A DNA stretch of 57,070 nt from Kistimonas scapharcae (GCF_039540975.1 NZ_BAABFL010000474.1:1-57070), one strand, 5' to 3'; shown: positions 1 to 8,594, counted from the stretch's first letter. Numbers and translations are program-made. Notes: generated by a model not told the origin, from the letters alone.

Positions 1-33
1 AAAATCAGGCTCGCCAATACGTAAGGTGACGGG

Positions 34-76
34 GGTGTTCAAGTAGACCAGAATCGGTGTTCAAGTAAACCAGAAT
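34..76 (+). repeat. Two 21-bp direct repeats, possible IS21-type terminal repeats
   Basis: GGTGTTCAAGTA(G/A)ACCAGAAT occurs at 34-54 and 56-76 with one mismatch and a 22-bp period. IS21-family elements carry several short terminal repeats of the form TGTT...ACC.GAA, so this may be an IS terminus or remnant. No istA or istB gene is visible. The frame from 25 to 141 stays open across the second repeat and ends in TGA overlapping the next GTG, so the 3' remnant of a gene may follow the repeat. Confidence 0.4.
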
Positions 77-137
77 ATGCAGAAGGGTTTATCGACGCGA
101 CCAATTACTGCTATGACCACTTTTACCGGGCCGGCGA

Positions 138-548
138 GTGACGGATTCATCGCAACACCGTGTCGGCGGAGGAATAGATCGTAATAAACGGCGGGTAGTG
201 ATTGCCCGCTGTCTTTTATTAATCGTCCTGCCGGTGATTGGCTGGCTGGCGACGTTCTCTCCCTGGCAGCCGTTCATGCAGTTCAGTGACAAGCTGCGCC
301 ATATTGCGGCTTTCTTTGTATTGGGCGGGTTAATCTGGCAATCCTGGCCAGCGGTGCCGGTCCATCGCCGTTTATTGCTGATGGTGGCGCTTGGACTTGG
401 GCTGGAACTGGTTCAGACCCTGACGCCAACGCGGGAATTCCACCTGGATGACCTGGCCGCCAGTGTGATGGGCGCCATCGTGTTTGAAGGGCTGCGTGAA
501 ACTTACCGTCGAATCCATACACTTTTGACTTCATCACCTTCACGCTAA
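138..548 (+). CDS. VanZ-like family membrane protein
   Basis: This is a 136-residue protein with four predicted hydrophobic segments and the VanZ-like pattern: FSDKLRHIAAFFVLG near residue 50, then a GLGLELVQ segment and the charged EFHLDDLAAS motif before the last membrane helix. Small VanZ-like proteins often sit in polysaccharide loci, which agrees with the Wzy-type gene just downstream. The exact function of such proteins is not established. The GTG start at 138 overlaps the stop of an upstream open frame (GTGA); a later GTG at 198 would also leave the membrane domain intact, so the start is uncertain. Confidence 0.72.
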   Translation: MTDSSQHRVGGGIDRNKRRVVIARCLLLIVLPVIGWLATFSPWQPFMQFSDKLRHIAAFFVLGGLIWQSWPAVPVHRRLLLMVALGLGLELVQTLTPTREFHLDDLAASVMGAIVFEGLRETYRRIHTLLTSSPSR

Positions 549-601
549 CGGGTGTGCAAGGTATTATCGGCGCCCGCGTTTATCCCCTGGCAAATCCCCT
601 G

Positions 602-2020
602 ATGACTGATACCCGCTACAGCAATTTCCTGTTCTATTGCCTGTTGTTTGTTCTGCTCTGGTTGCCGCTGCCCTTTGGCAGTAAGCCGGAATGGGCCATG
701 GGAATACTCCAGATACTGGTGTTTGTGCTGGCTGCGTTCTGGCTGGTGGGATACGCCTTCAAGGCTGTGAACCTGACGCCGGGTTTCCGAAAAGGTCTGC
801 CGATACTGGCTGCGCTGTTATTGGTCGCGGGTTGGTTGGAAATACAGTCCCTCTCTTTGCCGGCCTCCATGGTGCAAGGGTTGTCACCGGTTGCGTACCA
901 ATTTCAGGTGGATGCCGCCACCGCACTGGGGCAGACGTTACCGGATGCCTTTTCGCTTTCTCTCGATCCTTTTGCTTCACACCTGCATGCGATGCTGACG
1001 CTGGCTTACGCACTGTTGTTTGCACTGGCCTTGTTGCTGGTTAACGATCAGCGGCGTTTGAAATGGTTGGCATGGGCGATTGTTGCCGGGGGCGGTTTTC
1101 AGGCAGTTTTTGGTGTGCTCAGCACCTTGTCTGGATTGGAATGGAGCTTTTTCATCGACAAGGAAGCAGGGCGGGGGGTTGCCACAGGGACCTTCGTAAA
1201 CCGGAACAACTTTGCCGGGCACCTGGAAATGGCAATGGCTATTGGGATTGGATTGCTGGTGTCGCAGTTGCAGGAGACGCGTGCGCGGGACCGGATGGAA
1301 TGGTTACGCAATACGCTGAAAACGCTCATGAGCAGCAAGGTGCTGTTGCGGGCGATTCTTGCGGCTATGGTGATTGGACTGGTGATGTCGCGTTCCCGCA
1401 TGGGGAATACGGCCTTTTTCTCCAGTCTGCTGGCGACGGGTTTCCTTTATGCGGTCTGCCGGAAAACGCTTTCCCGTGGAATGATTATCCTGTTCCTGAG
1501 TTTGATTGTGATCGACACGGTGATTGTCAGCCAGTGGTTCGGTCTCGATAAAGTGGTTGAGCGTATTGAGCAGACGCGGATGGATACAGAGTTACGTGCG
1601 GATGTGAATCCGGTGTCTCTGGTGATCATCGGTGATTTTGTTTTGACAGGCTCCGGTGCAGGCAGTTTTTATACGACGTTACCTGCTTATCATGACGGCA
1701 CCTGGCGTGGTTTCTTCGATCTGGCCCATAACGATTATCTGCAGTTTCCCCTGGAATTTGGTGTGCCCGCTTTCCTGTTACTGGTCTTTTCTGTGGTGTT
1801 TGGCTTATGGCAGGCCATTCAGGCCATGAGGCAGCGGCGCAACCGGCTTTATATCGGAATGGGGTTTGGTGCCGCCATGGGGCTGGTGGCATTGTTGATC
1901 CATTCGACGGTGGACTTTAACCTCCAGATTCCCGCCAATGCGGCACTGTTTGTCGTGTTGTTGGCAATAGGCGTTTTGGCGCGACATCTGCCAACCGCTA
2001 AAGCAGGACGGCGATGTTGA
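602..2020 (+). CDS. O-antigen ligase / Wzy-type polymerase family membrane protein
   Basis: This protein of about 472 residues has roughly 11-12 hydrophobic segments and one large periplasmic loop (about residues 320-400) with the ligase/polymerase pattern: GSGAGSFYTTLPAYHDG followed by AHNDYLQFPLEFG. Proteins of the Wzy_C / O-antigen ligase superfamily join or polymerise lipid-linked polysaccharide at the periplasmic face of the inner membrane. The family does not reliably separate ligase (WaaL) from polymerase (Wzy). The phosphatase and VpsP-like neighbours favour an exopolysaccharide polymerase. The ATG at 602 is preferred because the membrane domain begins just after it; a GTG at 554 is possible. 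Neither has a clear ribosome binding site. Confidence 0.75.
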   Translation: MTDTRYSNFLFYCLLFVLLWLPLPFGSKPEWAMGILQILVFVLAAFWLVGYAFKAVNLTPGFRKGLPILAALLLVAGWLEIQSLSLPASMVQGLSPVAYQFQVDAATALGQTLPDAFSLSLDPFASHLHAMLTLAYALLFALALLLVNDQRRLKWLAWAIVAGGGFQAVFGVLSTLSGLEWSFFIDKEAGRGVATGTFVNRNNFAGHLEMAMAIGIGLLVSQLQETRARDRMEWLRNTLKTLMSSKVLLRAILAAMVIGLVMSRSRMGNTAFFSSLLATGFLYAVCRKTLSRGMIILFLSLIVIDTVIVSQWFGLDKVVERIEQTRMDTELRADVNPVSLVIIGDFVLTGSGAGSFYTTLPAYHDGTWRGFFDLAHNDYLQFPLEFGVPAFLLLVFSVVFGLWQAIQAMRQRRNRLYIGMGFGAAMGLVALLIHSTVDFNLQIPANAALFVVLLAIGVLARHLPTAKAGRRC

Positions 2021-2045
2021 TGGGCGCCAGGGTAAAACGGTGAGG

Positions 2046-2612
2046 TCAGAGGCAGTCGTGTTGCAGCAGGTAATCGTTTGATGGGTCGATCAGCGCAATG
2101 CCATCCAGCGTGTTTTTACCGAGCAGGATTTTTTCATTAAACGCGGAGCGTTCTGTCAGGCTGAAAGCGGTTGTGGTCGTTATGGGGCCGAGTGAAATGG
2201 CGGTTTCTATGACAGGGCGTTTGATTGGTTTGCCACTGTGGGTCTGTATCCAGGCATAACGTTTCAGGGGTTTGACCAACCGCAGCATCTGCGCCTGATG
2301 GTCATCCTTCGGGATATTGAAGTACACCCAGCGAGAACCATTGGTATGGGTTTTAATTTCAATGTCCCGTGCATCCATGGAGGAGAGGGTTGAGCCGGAG
2401 TCAATCAGTGTGGTCAGGTTGACGGCGTGATGGTCGATCTGGTGAGTCATTTCCCGGTTGCCCAGAATGTAACGATCACCATGCTGGCAGGCTGACGTTG
2501 TTTCTCCCGTTGTAACCTCCGACATCAGTGTCAAAAGAAACAAAAAAAATCCTTGAGTAAGCACTGACCTTTGTTGGTGATTCCTTTCGGAAAGATACGG
2601 CATAAAAGGCAT
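2046..2612 (-). CDS. Retropepsin-like secreted protein (RimK-associated ATP-dependent zinc protease family)
   Basis: This is a 188-residue protein. The N-terminal 35 residues include a hydrophobic stretch (GFFLFLLTLM), suggesting export. The rest matches the family historically called putative ATP-dependent zinc protease, which has a retropepsin fold. The active-site-like motif is TLIDSGSTLSS (the family norm is DTGA.tSs), followed by a conserved basic region, RPVIETAISLG, and a C-terminal ILLGKNTLDGIALIDPS. The family's activity is poorly known. The gene is convergent with the Wzy-type gene and divergent from the phosphatase gene. Two closely spaced ATGs (2612, 2603) are possible starts. Confidence 0.68.
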   Translation of the reverse strand: MPFMPYLSERNHQQRSVLTQGFFLFLLTLMSEVTTGETTSACQHGDRYILGNREMTHQIDHHAVNLTTLIDSGSTLSSMDARDIEIKTHTNGSRWVYFNIPKDDHQAQMLRLVKPLKRYAWIQTHSGKPIKRPVIETAISLGPITTTTAFSLTERSAFNEKILLGKNTLDGIALIDPSNDYLLQHDCL

Positions 2613-2814
2613 TCCCTCTGCGCTTTCGGTATCTTTGGTGTTCTTTTTAGTTATAGACGCTTTTGTGCCTTTTACGGTTTGTTAAGCTTTTCAGCACACG
2701 CTTCAGAGTGGTGTTGTCTGACGCAGTCTTCGCTGTCTCTCCTTATTTCGCTTTCCATCAATAAACGGTACGCTTCGCACCGTTTTTTTCTAAGAACCTG
2801 CTGCCGTTTCATCC
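2613..2814. promoter_or_regulatory. Divergent intergenic region upstream of the phosphatase gene
   Basis: About 200 AT-rich bases separate two outward-facing genes, so promoters for both should lie here. No well-matched sigma70 pair or operator palindrome stands out by eye. The phosphatase ATG at 2815 has no clear Shine-Dalgarno sequence. Confidence 0.3.
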
Positions 2815-3549
2815 ATGATTGATATTCATAACCACATCATTCCCGGTATTGATGACGGGGCTGCCGTCATGGCTGACGCCCTGGCGTTGCTGAACCTTGC
2901 TGTTGACGATGGCATTACCCATGTGGTCTGTACGCCCCATATGCATGCCGGTCGTTATGACAATGATATTGATACTATCCGGCCGGCATTCGATGCCCTG
3001 CAGCAGGCGGCAGTCGAAGCGTCCTTGCCTGTGTCGCTGGCGATGGCGGCAGAGGTTCGGATCAGTGATGAGTTTATGGTGCAGCTGCGCCGGGGAAAGG
3101 TGCCGATGCTCGGGCAGTGGGAGGGCAGTGATTGTGTGCTGCTGGAAATGCCCCACCAAAACCTGCCAATGGGTATGGATAACCTGCTGGCCTGGTTGCA
3201 GCGTCAGAACGTTCGAGCGGTGATTGCGCATCCGGAAAGGAACAAGGAATTGATGCGTCATCCGGAGCGCAGTTTGAAGCTGGTGGAACGGGGCGTCCTG
3301 TTTCAGGTGACGGCGGGGTCGGTTGCCGGTCACTTTGGTCGTCAGGCACAGGAGACGGCACGGTGGTTGCTGGATCGTGAACTGGTTCAGTTTGTTGCGT
3401 CTGATGCTCACCATGCGGTCAGGCGTCCGCCGGCGATGGGCGCTGCTGCGACGGTATTGGATGACTGGTATGGCGTGGAAACTCGTCAACTATTAACGGA
3501 ACACTTGCCTCGCCAGCTGACAGCGACCCTGTTTGGAGAAGGTGCATGA
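2815..3549 (+). CDS. PHP-type tyrosine-protein phosphatase (CpsB/YwqE family)
   Basis: This 244-residue protein has the metal-binding motifs of the PHP/YwqE family: MIDIHNHIIPGIDDG at the N-terminus, CTPHMHAGRY near residue 40, E80 in AAEVRISDEF, and the C-terminal SDAHHA. CpsB/Wzh-type enzymes are Mn-dependent phosphatases that dephosphorylate the bacterial tyrosine kinase controlling polysaccharide polymerisation and export. The neighbouring Wzy-type and VpsP-like genes support this role. The kinase itself is not in the window. The stop overlaps the next start by four bases (ATGA), so the two genes are translationally coupled. Confidence 0.85.
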   Translation: MIDIHNHIIPGIDDGAAVMADALALLNLAVDDGITHVVCTPHMHAGRYDNDIDTIRPAFDALQQAAVEASLPVSLAMAAEVRISDEFMVQLRRGKVPMLGQWEGSDCVLLEMPHQNLPMGMDNLLAWLQRQNVRAVIAHPERNKELMRHPERSLKLVERGVLFQVTAGSVAGHFGRQAQETARWLLDRELVQFVASDAHHAVRRPPAMGAAATVLDDWYGVETRQLLTEHLPRQLTATLFGEGA

Positions 3550-4262
3550 AGGTACAGATGAATCAGCGCCGACTGGTCAATATTTTTGTCGTGGCAGCGG
3601 GTCTGGTACTACTGGTGATGGCGGCGGCAGATGCCATGCAGTTGGTCAAGGCGGGCGCCTTTAATAACCAGACGGAAGCGTATCTCGATTTCTGGCACGA
3701 GCAGCAGAAGAAACAGCCGGATGAGTTTCAGCTGAAGCCCCGTAATTATGCTATTGCGCTGCAGGGCGCTGAACAGGCGTTGGCCGCTTTGCCGGATTCT
3801 CCTGAACAATGGGTGTTGAAAGCCCGTGTCGAGGATTGGGGCCGGCAGTATGGTTTGCTCCAGGCCGGCGATGAGAATCATGGTGAGTCAGCCGAAGAGA
3901 ATCCGTTACTGGATACCTGGCATCATGCGATAGCCCTCCGGCCTGCATGGCCTTATGCCTGGTCGGATTATGCGATGGCAAGGGCGCAGTTTTCGTTGAT
4001 TGATCCGGAATTTGAGGCTGCGTTGTTCAGGGCCAATCAGTTGGGTCCCTGGGAAGAGCGGGTGCTCGAAAACAATGCGCTGCTGGGTATGCATTATCAT
4101 GACTGGCTGAGTCAGCCCTTGCAGGCGACACTGCAGGACAGTCTTCAGCGACTGACCGAACGTTACCCTTATAAAGCCGTGGGTATTGCCCGACGTTATG
4201 GGCGTGCGGGTGAATTGTGCCCGTGGTTGTCGAACCCTGAACGTGTGCGGGAATGTTTGTGA
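3546..4262 (+). CDS. VpsP-like polysaccharide biosynthesis membrane protein (tentative)
   Basis: This 238-residue protein has one N-terminal membrane helix (residues about 10-30, IFVVAAGLVLLVMAAAD) and an alpha-helical, TPR-like periplasmic part: QALAALPDSPEQWVLKARVEDW, then HAIALRPAWPYAWSDYAMA. This is the architecture of VpsP-type proteins in exopolysaccharide loci, which have no known enzymatic activity. The four-base overlap with the CpsB-type phosphatase gene supports membership of the same pathway. It could also be an unrelated TPR protein. Confidence 0.55.
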   Translation: MKVQMNQRRLVNIFVVAAGLVLLVMAAADAMQLVKAGAFNNQTEAYLDFWHEQQKKQPDEFQLKPRNYAIALQGAEQALAALPDSPEQWVLKARVEDWGRQYGLLQAGDENHGESAEENPLLDTWHHAIALRPAWPYAWSDYAMARAQFSLIDPEFEAALFRANQLGPWEERVLENNALLGMHYHDWLSQPLQATLQDSLQRLTERYPYKAVGIARRYGRAGELCPWLSNPERVRECL

Positions 4263-4489
4263 TTCGTTCCTGTATGAATATTTCGTTAGCTTGAGAGAAA
4301 TAGCATAAAACGTCCGGCTCCTGTTGGTAGGCGGCGTAAATCTCATTAATAGCGTTGGTGCTGAACAGTTTACGCGGTATGGTAATTGATGGTTTACAAG
4401 GCGGATGCTTTACATCACGCGATCATACGGTGGCCTGATTCAGAATCCAGGCAGGCGGTATCGCAAGATCGGCAGGTACGGTGGGTGCT

Positions 4490-4987
4490 ATGCAGCAAGA
4501 GATTGAAGACCTCGCCCAGCAACTGGGGCAGGTATTACTGGCAAAGGGCTGGCGGGTAGCGACAGCGGAATCCTGCACGGGCGGCGGGGTGGCGGAAGCC
4601 ATAACGTCGGTGGCTGGCAGCTCGGCCTGGTTCGGCTATGGTTATGTATCCTACGCCAACGAGGCCAAACAGCAGATGCTGGGCGTGAAGGCGGAAACAC
4701 TGGCGCAGCATGGTGCGGTCAGTGAGCCGGTAGTCACAGAAATGGCGGATGGCGCGCGCCGGAATGCGGGTGCGGCGCTGTCGGTAGCAATCAGCGGCAT
4801 TGCCGGGCCGGATGGCGGGAGTCCTGAGAAGCCGGTAGGTACCGTCTGGCTGGCATGGTCACAGGAAGGGTTGCCGACGCAGACGCAGGTTTGCCATTTT
4901 AGTGGTAATCGTTCTGCAATACGGCAACAGGCCGTCGTGACAGCGCTCTCGGGTTTCTTGCGTTTGGCTGAACAGAATGCTGGTTAA
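4490..4987 (+). CDS. pncC: Nicotinamide-nucleotide amidohydrolase (CinA C-terminal domain)
   Basis: This 165-residue stand-alone CinA_C protein has the family motifs ATAESCTGGGVAEAIT (with the catalytic serine), GYVSYANEAK and ISGIAGPDGGSPEKPVGTVW. The family deamidates nicotinamide mononucleotide to nicotinate mononucleotide in NAD salvage. It lies directly upstream of recA, the order seen in many Pseudomonas-like and enteric genomes. The ATG at 4490 is chosen over an in-frame GTG at 4481. About 225 bases upstream contain no gene. Confidence 0.9.
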   Translation: MQQEIEDLAQQLGQVLLAKGWRVATAESCTGGGVAEAITSVAGSSAWFGYGYVSYANEAKQQMLGVKAETLAQHGAVSEPVVTEMADGARRNAGAALSVAISGIAGPDGGSPEKPVGTVWLAWSQEGLPTQTQVCHFSGNRSAIRQQAVVTALSGFLRLAEQNAG

Positions 4988-5033
4988 ACGGGCAGGCTGA
5001 TTAAATTTTATTGTCGACTAGTCGAATATCAGA

Positions 5034-5064
5034 TTGTGTGTTTTAATACTGTTTAAGTATACAG
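5034..5064 (+). promoter_or_regulatory. recA promoter with LexA (SOS) box
   Basis: CTGTTTAAGTATACAG at 5049-5064 is a perfect CTGT-N8-ACAG SOS box. A -35-like TTGTGT at 5034-5039 lies 17 bases from GTATAC at 5057-5062, so the LexA box covers the -10 region. This predicts LexA repression of recA, relieved by DNA damage. Confidence 0.85.
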
Positions 5065-5144
5065 TTGTTTTAGCGTTGCGGGCTGGATGCTGCCGTTAAA
5101 GGTACCAGTCGGCGCAGGTCGGGTTAATTGTGAGGGTGCGTCAG

Positions 5145-6200
5145 ATGGATGACAACAAGAAAAAGGCGTTACAGGCGGCGCTTGGCCAGATTGAACGACA
5201 GTTCGGCAAGGGCACCGTCATGCGCATGGGTGACCAGAAGCATGAACCGATTCCGGCAATCTCGACCGGTTCCCTGCAGCTGGATATTGCGCTGGGTATT
5301 GGTGGTCTGCCCAAGGGGCGTGTTGTTGAAATCTATGGTCCCGAGTCATCAGGCAAGACAACCCTGACGCTGAGTGTCATCGCAGAAGCCCAGAAGCAGG
5401 GCGCAACCTGTGCCTTTGTGGATGCGGAACATGCGCTGGATCCTGAGTATGCCCGTCGCCTGGGTGTCAATGTTGACGACCTGTATGTCTCTCAGCCTGA
5501 TACCGGTGAGCAGGCGCTGGAAATCACCGATATGCTGGTGCGTTCCGGTGCGGTGGATGTCGTGATTGTCGACTCCGTCGCGGCCCTGGTGCCGAAAGCG
5601 GAAATTGAAGGCGAGATGGGGGATTCCCACGTCGGTCTTCAGGCCCGTCTGATGAGCCAGGCGCTCCGTAAGCTGACGGGTTCCATCAAGCAGGCCAACT
5701 GCCTGGTGGTCTTCATCAACCAGATTCGGATGAAGATCGGCGTCATGTTCGGCAACCCGGAAACCACCACCGGTGGTAATGCCCTGAAATTCTACAGCAG
5801 TGTCCGACTGGATATCCGTCGCACCGGTGCCGTGAAGCAGGGTGATGAAGTCATCGGTAACGAGACCCGCGTAAAAGTGGTCAAGAACAAGGTGTCGCCG
5901 CCATTCCGTCAGGCTGAATTCCAGATCCTTTACGGCAAGGGTATCTACCGTATGGGTGAGGTCATTGACCTGGGCGTTAAGCTGAAGCTCGTCGATAAAT
6001 CCGGTGCCTGGTACGCCTATAAAGGTGACAAGATTGGCCAGGGCAAGGCGAATGCCGCGCAATACCTGCAGGATAACCCGGCGATTGCGGAAGAGATTGA
6101 GTCTGAAATCCGGCGCCAGTTGTTGACGTCTGCTGAACCGCAGACTGAAGAGAAAGCTGAAAAAGCCGCGGAAGAAAATGAAGAACTGACACTGGCCTGA
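5145..6200 (+). CDS. recA: Recombinase RecA
   Basis: This 351-residue protein is near the usual 350. Walker A is GPESSGKT at about residues 65-72. The conserved MAW-type DNA-binding loops (L1, L2 around MFGNPETTTGGNALKF) and an acidic, glutamate-rich C-terminus are present. RecA forms filaments on single-stranded DNA, drives strand exchange and triggers LexA self-cleavage. The ATG at 5145 follows TGAGGG at good spacing and begins with the typical MDDNKKKAL; a GTG at 5130 is a less likely start. Expression is under the SOS box upstream, and recX follows after an attenuator. Confidence 0.98.
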   Translation: MDDNKKKALQAALGQIERQFGKGTVMRMGDQKHEPIPAISTGSLQLDIALGIGGLPKGRVVEIYGPESSGKTTLTLSVIAEAQKQGATCAFVDAEHALDPEYARRLGVNVDDLYVSQPDTGEQALEITDMLVRSGAVDVVIVDSVAALVPKAEIEGEMGDSHVGLQARLMSQALRKLTGSIKQANCLVVFINQIRMKIGVMFGNPETTTGGNALKFYSSVRLDIRRTGAVKQGDEVIGNETRVKVVKNKVSPPFRQAEFQILYGKGIYRMGEVIDLGVKLKLVDKSGAWYAYKGDKIGQGKANAAQYLQDNPAIAEEIESEIRRQLLTSAEPQTEEKAEKAAEENEELTLA

Positions 6201-6224
6201 GTTTTCTGAGTTGAATTGAATGCT

Positions 6225-6262
6225 ACGGCGTTTACCTGTAACAGGGTAAGCGCCGTTTTTGT
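6225..6262 (+). terminator. Attenuator between recA and recX
   Basis: ACGGCG-TTACC pairs with GGTAA-CGCCGT around a short loop, followed by TTTTT at 6256-6260. In enteric bacteria recX is expressed by read-through of such a hairpin, giving much less RecX than RecA; the same is inferred here. Confidence 0.8.
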
Positions 6263-6274
6263 ATGGGATGGATT

Positions 6275-6733
6275 ATGTCTTCTTCTGAAACAGAACTGCG
6301 ACGGGCGGCAATGGATTTGTTGTCACGCCGGGAACATAGCCGGAAAGAACTCTGGCAGAAGCTGCGCAGCCGGGCTGAGACGCCGGAAATGCTGGAAGTG
6401 GTGTTGGGCGCGCTTGAGGCGGATCGGCTGTTATCAGATGAGCGTTTTGCGGAAAGTTTTGTTCGTAACCGGGTGTCTCGTGGCTTGGGGCCGGTGAGAA
6501 TCAAGCAGGAACTGCTGCAAAAAGGTATTGCAGCGGATCTGGTTTCAATACAGCTTGAGGCCTTTGATGAAGATTGGCAACAGCAGGCGCGTGAGGTCAA
6601 CGTGAAAAAATTTGGAACCGCGCCGGTAAAAGACCCTAAGGAAAAAGCAAAGCGGGTTCGTTACCTGCAATACCGGGGCTTTAATATTGATACCATCATG
6701 GCGGTAGTCGATGGTCGTGAGCATGATGAGTAG
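6275..6733 (+). CDS. recX: Regulatory protein RecX
   Basis: This 152-residue protein is composed of three-helix RecX repeats: AAMDLLSRREHSRKELWQKL near the N-terminus, LLSDERFAESFVRNRVSRG in the middle and KAKRVRYLQYRGFNIDTIM at the end. RecX caps and disassembles RecA filaments. Its position right after recA and the intervening attenuator fit. The ATG at 6275 lies just after GGGATGG; an in-frame ATG at 6263 would add four residues. Confidence 0.92.
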   Translation: MSSSETELRRAAMDLLSRREHSRKELWQKLRSRAETPEMLEVVLGALEADRLLSDERFAESFVRNRVSRGLGPVRIKQELLQKGIAADLVSIQLEAFDEDWQQQAREVNVKKFGTAPVKDPKEKAKRVRYLQYRGFNIDTIMAVVDGREHDE

Positions 6734-6768
6734 TTGCTGTATTCAGAGATAATGGAGTCTGTAGGTTG

Positions 6769-7377
6769 ATGGAACGCTGTGAGACTTGCTTGTTGCCGCC
6801 GTTCATCTGTTTGTGTGCGGATAAACCGGTGGTCGCCAGCAAGGCCGTTTTCTGGTTGCTGATGCATGAAAATGAACAGGCTAAAGCGACCAATACAGGT
6901 TACCTGCTGGCCGGTAGTGTGGCTGGAGGCTACATCGCTAAATGGAGCCGAGTGGAACCGGATAAGACATTGTTAAGTTTGTTATCTGACTCGCGGTATT
7001 ACCCGATTCTGGTTTTTCCCTCTGCCTATGCCCGTTATCACGATTCTGATGCCGTGCTGGTTAGCTCAGGCAGCATTCCACAGGATAAAGTGCCGGCGTT
7101 TATTCTCATTGATGCTACCTGGCAGCAGGCGAGAAAGATGTATAACCACAGCCCTTATTTTCATGGTTTGCCAGTGTTGGATCTCGGTTCGGAATGTATA
7201 TCCGAGTATCAGTTGCGCCGTGTTCGGCATGAAGCACATTTATGTACGGCAGAGAGCGCTATCGAGGCGCTCCGCTGGTTGGGTGACACACCCGCATCTG
7301 AGCAGCTGCATACCTGTTTCTCCCTCTTTAATCAGAATTTTCATCGCCTGAAACTGGCAGCCATCCCGGCACCATGA
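6769..7377 (+). CDS. tapT: tRNA-uridine aminocarboxypropyltransferase (DTW domain)
   Basis: This is a 202-residue DTW-domain protein. A cysteine cluster CETCLLPPFICLC opens the protein and the signature ILIDATWQQARKMY lies near residue 120. Enzymes of this family (TapT/YfiP) transfer the aminocarboxypropyl group from SAM to U47 of tRNA, giving acp3U. An internal RRVRHEAHLCTAESAIEAL segment is typical. The TTG directly before the ATG at 6769 is an alternative start. The gene lies downstream of recX, with a gap of about 35 bases. Confidence 0.85.
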   Translation: MERCETCLLPPFICLCADKPVVASKAVFWLLMHENEQAKATNTGYLLAGSVAGGYIAKWSRVEPDKTLLSLLSDSRYYPILVFPSAYARYHDSDAVLVSSGSIPQDKVPAFILIDATWQQARKMYNHSPYFHGLPVLDLGSECISEYQLRRVRHEAHLCTAESAIEALRWLGDTPASEQLHTCFSLFNQNFHRLKLAAIPAP

Positions 7378-7430
7378 TATTAAGGTGCGTTAACACAAAC
7401 AGTAATCAAAACAGTGGAAAGGGTGGCGTT

Positions 7431-8318
7431 ATGACCTGTCAGGTAGCTTTTATTGGGCTTGGAGTGATGGGATATCCTATGGCCGGCCATCTGGCAGGTG
7501 CAGGCTATCGGGTGACTGTCTATAACCGGACACCGCAGCGTCGGGAGCAGTGGCTCAGCGAGTATCAGGGCCATGGCGCAGAAACGCCGGCGGCCGCAGC
7601 GGCCGGTGCAGACTTTGTGTTTGCCTGTGTGGGCAATGATGATGATCTTCGGCAAATCTGCCTGGGTGAGCAGGGCGCTTTTTCCGGCATGAAAGAAGGA
7701 GCAGTCTTTGTGGACCACACCACGGCATCAGCCTCTGTTGCGCGTGAATTGGCCGGTATTGCCGCTGAAACCCGGTTGGGTTTTCTGGACGCGCCGGTGT
7801 CCGGCGGTCAGGCGGGCGCTGAAAATGGTGCGCTGACCGTGATGGTAGGAGGCGATGCCGGAACGTTCGAGCGAGCGGCACCTGTTATAGAAAGCTATGC
7901 CCGCTGTGTGAAACTAATGGGTGAAACCGGTGCCGGGCAGCTGGCCAAGATGGTTAACCAGATATGTATTGGCGGCCTGGTTCAGGCGTTGTCTGAAGGT
8001 TTGCATTTTGCCCGTAAAGCCGGTCTTGATCCGGCGGCGGTGATTGAAGTGATTTCCCAGGGCGCCGCCCAGTCCTGGCAGATGGAGAACCGTTACCAGA
8101 CCATGCTTCAGGGAGAATATGAACATGGCTTTGCCGTAGACTGGATGCGCAAGGACCTTTCTATTTGTCTGGAAGAAGCGCGCAGAAACGGTTCGAGCCT
8201 GCCGGTTACCGCTATGGTGGACCAGCAATATGCCCAGGTTCAGTCGATGGGTGGCGGGCGCTGGGATACCTCCAGCCTGTTTGCGTTATTGGAATCCGTG
8301 GCGGATCGTGGTAAGTAA
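7431..8318 (+). CDS. NAD(P)-dependent beta-hydroxyacid dehydrogenase (3-hydroxyisobutyrate dehydrogenase family)
   Basis: This 295-residue protein has the family layout. An N-terminal Rossmann motif GLGVMGYPMAGHL is followed by the substrate-binding motif DAPVSGGQAGAENG and by GAGQLAKMVNQ with the catalytic lysine, then an all-helical C-terminal domain. Members oxidise 3-hydroxyisobutyrate, tartronate semialdehyde and related acids, and the exact substrate cannot be read from sequence. No catabolic partner lies beside it. The ATG at 7431 is preceded by GGAAAGGGTGG; an upstream in-frame start at 7374 would add a non-conserved leader. Confidence 0.85.
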   Translation: MTCQVAFIGLGVMGYPMAGHLAGAGYRVTVYNRTPQRREQWLSEYQGHGAETPAAAAAGADFVFACVGNDDDLRQICLGEQGAFSGMKEGAVFVDHTTASASVARELAGIAAETRLGFLDAPVSGGQAGAENGALTVMVGGDAGTFERAAPVIESYARCVKLMGETGAGQLAKMVNQICIGGLVQALSEGLHFARKAGLDPAAVIEVISQGAAQSWQMENRYQTMLQGEYEHGFAVDWMRKDLSICLEEARRNGSSLPVTAMVDQQYAQVQSMGGGRWDTSSLFALLESVADRGK

Positions 8319-8507
8319 CGGGTTTACCTGCGTGTTTATACGGTTGGATTGATCGGTAGCGATCAAGCGATAATCGCAACCCATGTAATGGTCGGCAGAT
8401 GATTGTCTGTCGGCTCAATTCCGAGGTTATGTGCTCAGGCAATGGCTGTTGGAGGGTTCCACAAGTTCATTGCCTGTGGCTGTCCGCCTGTTGCTCGTCG
8501 TTATATA

Positions 8508-8513
8508 ATGCGC
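8508..8513 (+). promoter_or_regulatory. Probable -10 element upstream of alaS
   Basis: A perfect TATAAT lies within TTATATAATGCG in the 276-base gene-free gap before alaS. No convincing -35 partner at 16-18 bases was found, so the assignment rests on the -10 alone. Confidence 0.35.
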
Positions 8514-8594
8514 GAATTTTGCGAATTTCTCGGTGTCAGAACAGTGAGAGTCCTGACATCTATCCATTTTGAGACTCCCTGACGGGAAGGTGAT

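Noticed and set aside
34..76. Short CRISPR array
   Set aside because: Only two copies with a 1-base gap between them and no spacers; an IS terminus is a better fit.
2809..3489. Minus-strand frame opposite the phosphatase gene
   Set aside because: The sense strand carries PHP metal-binding motifs; the antisense frame is a shadow.
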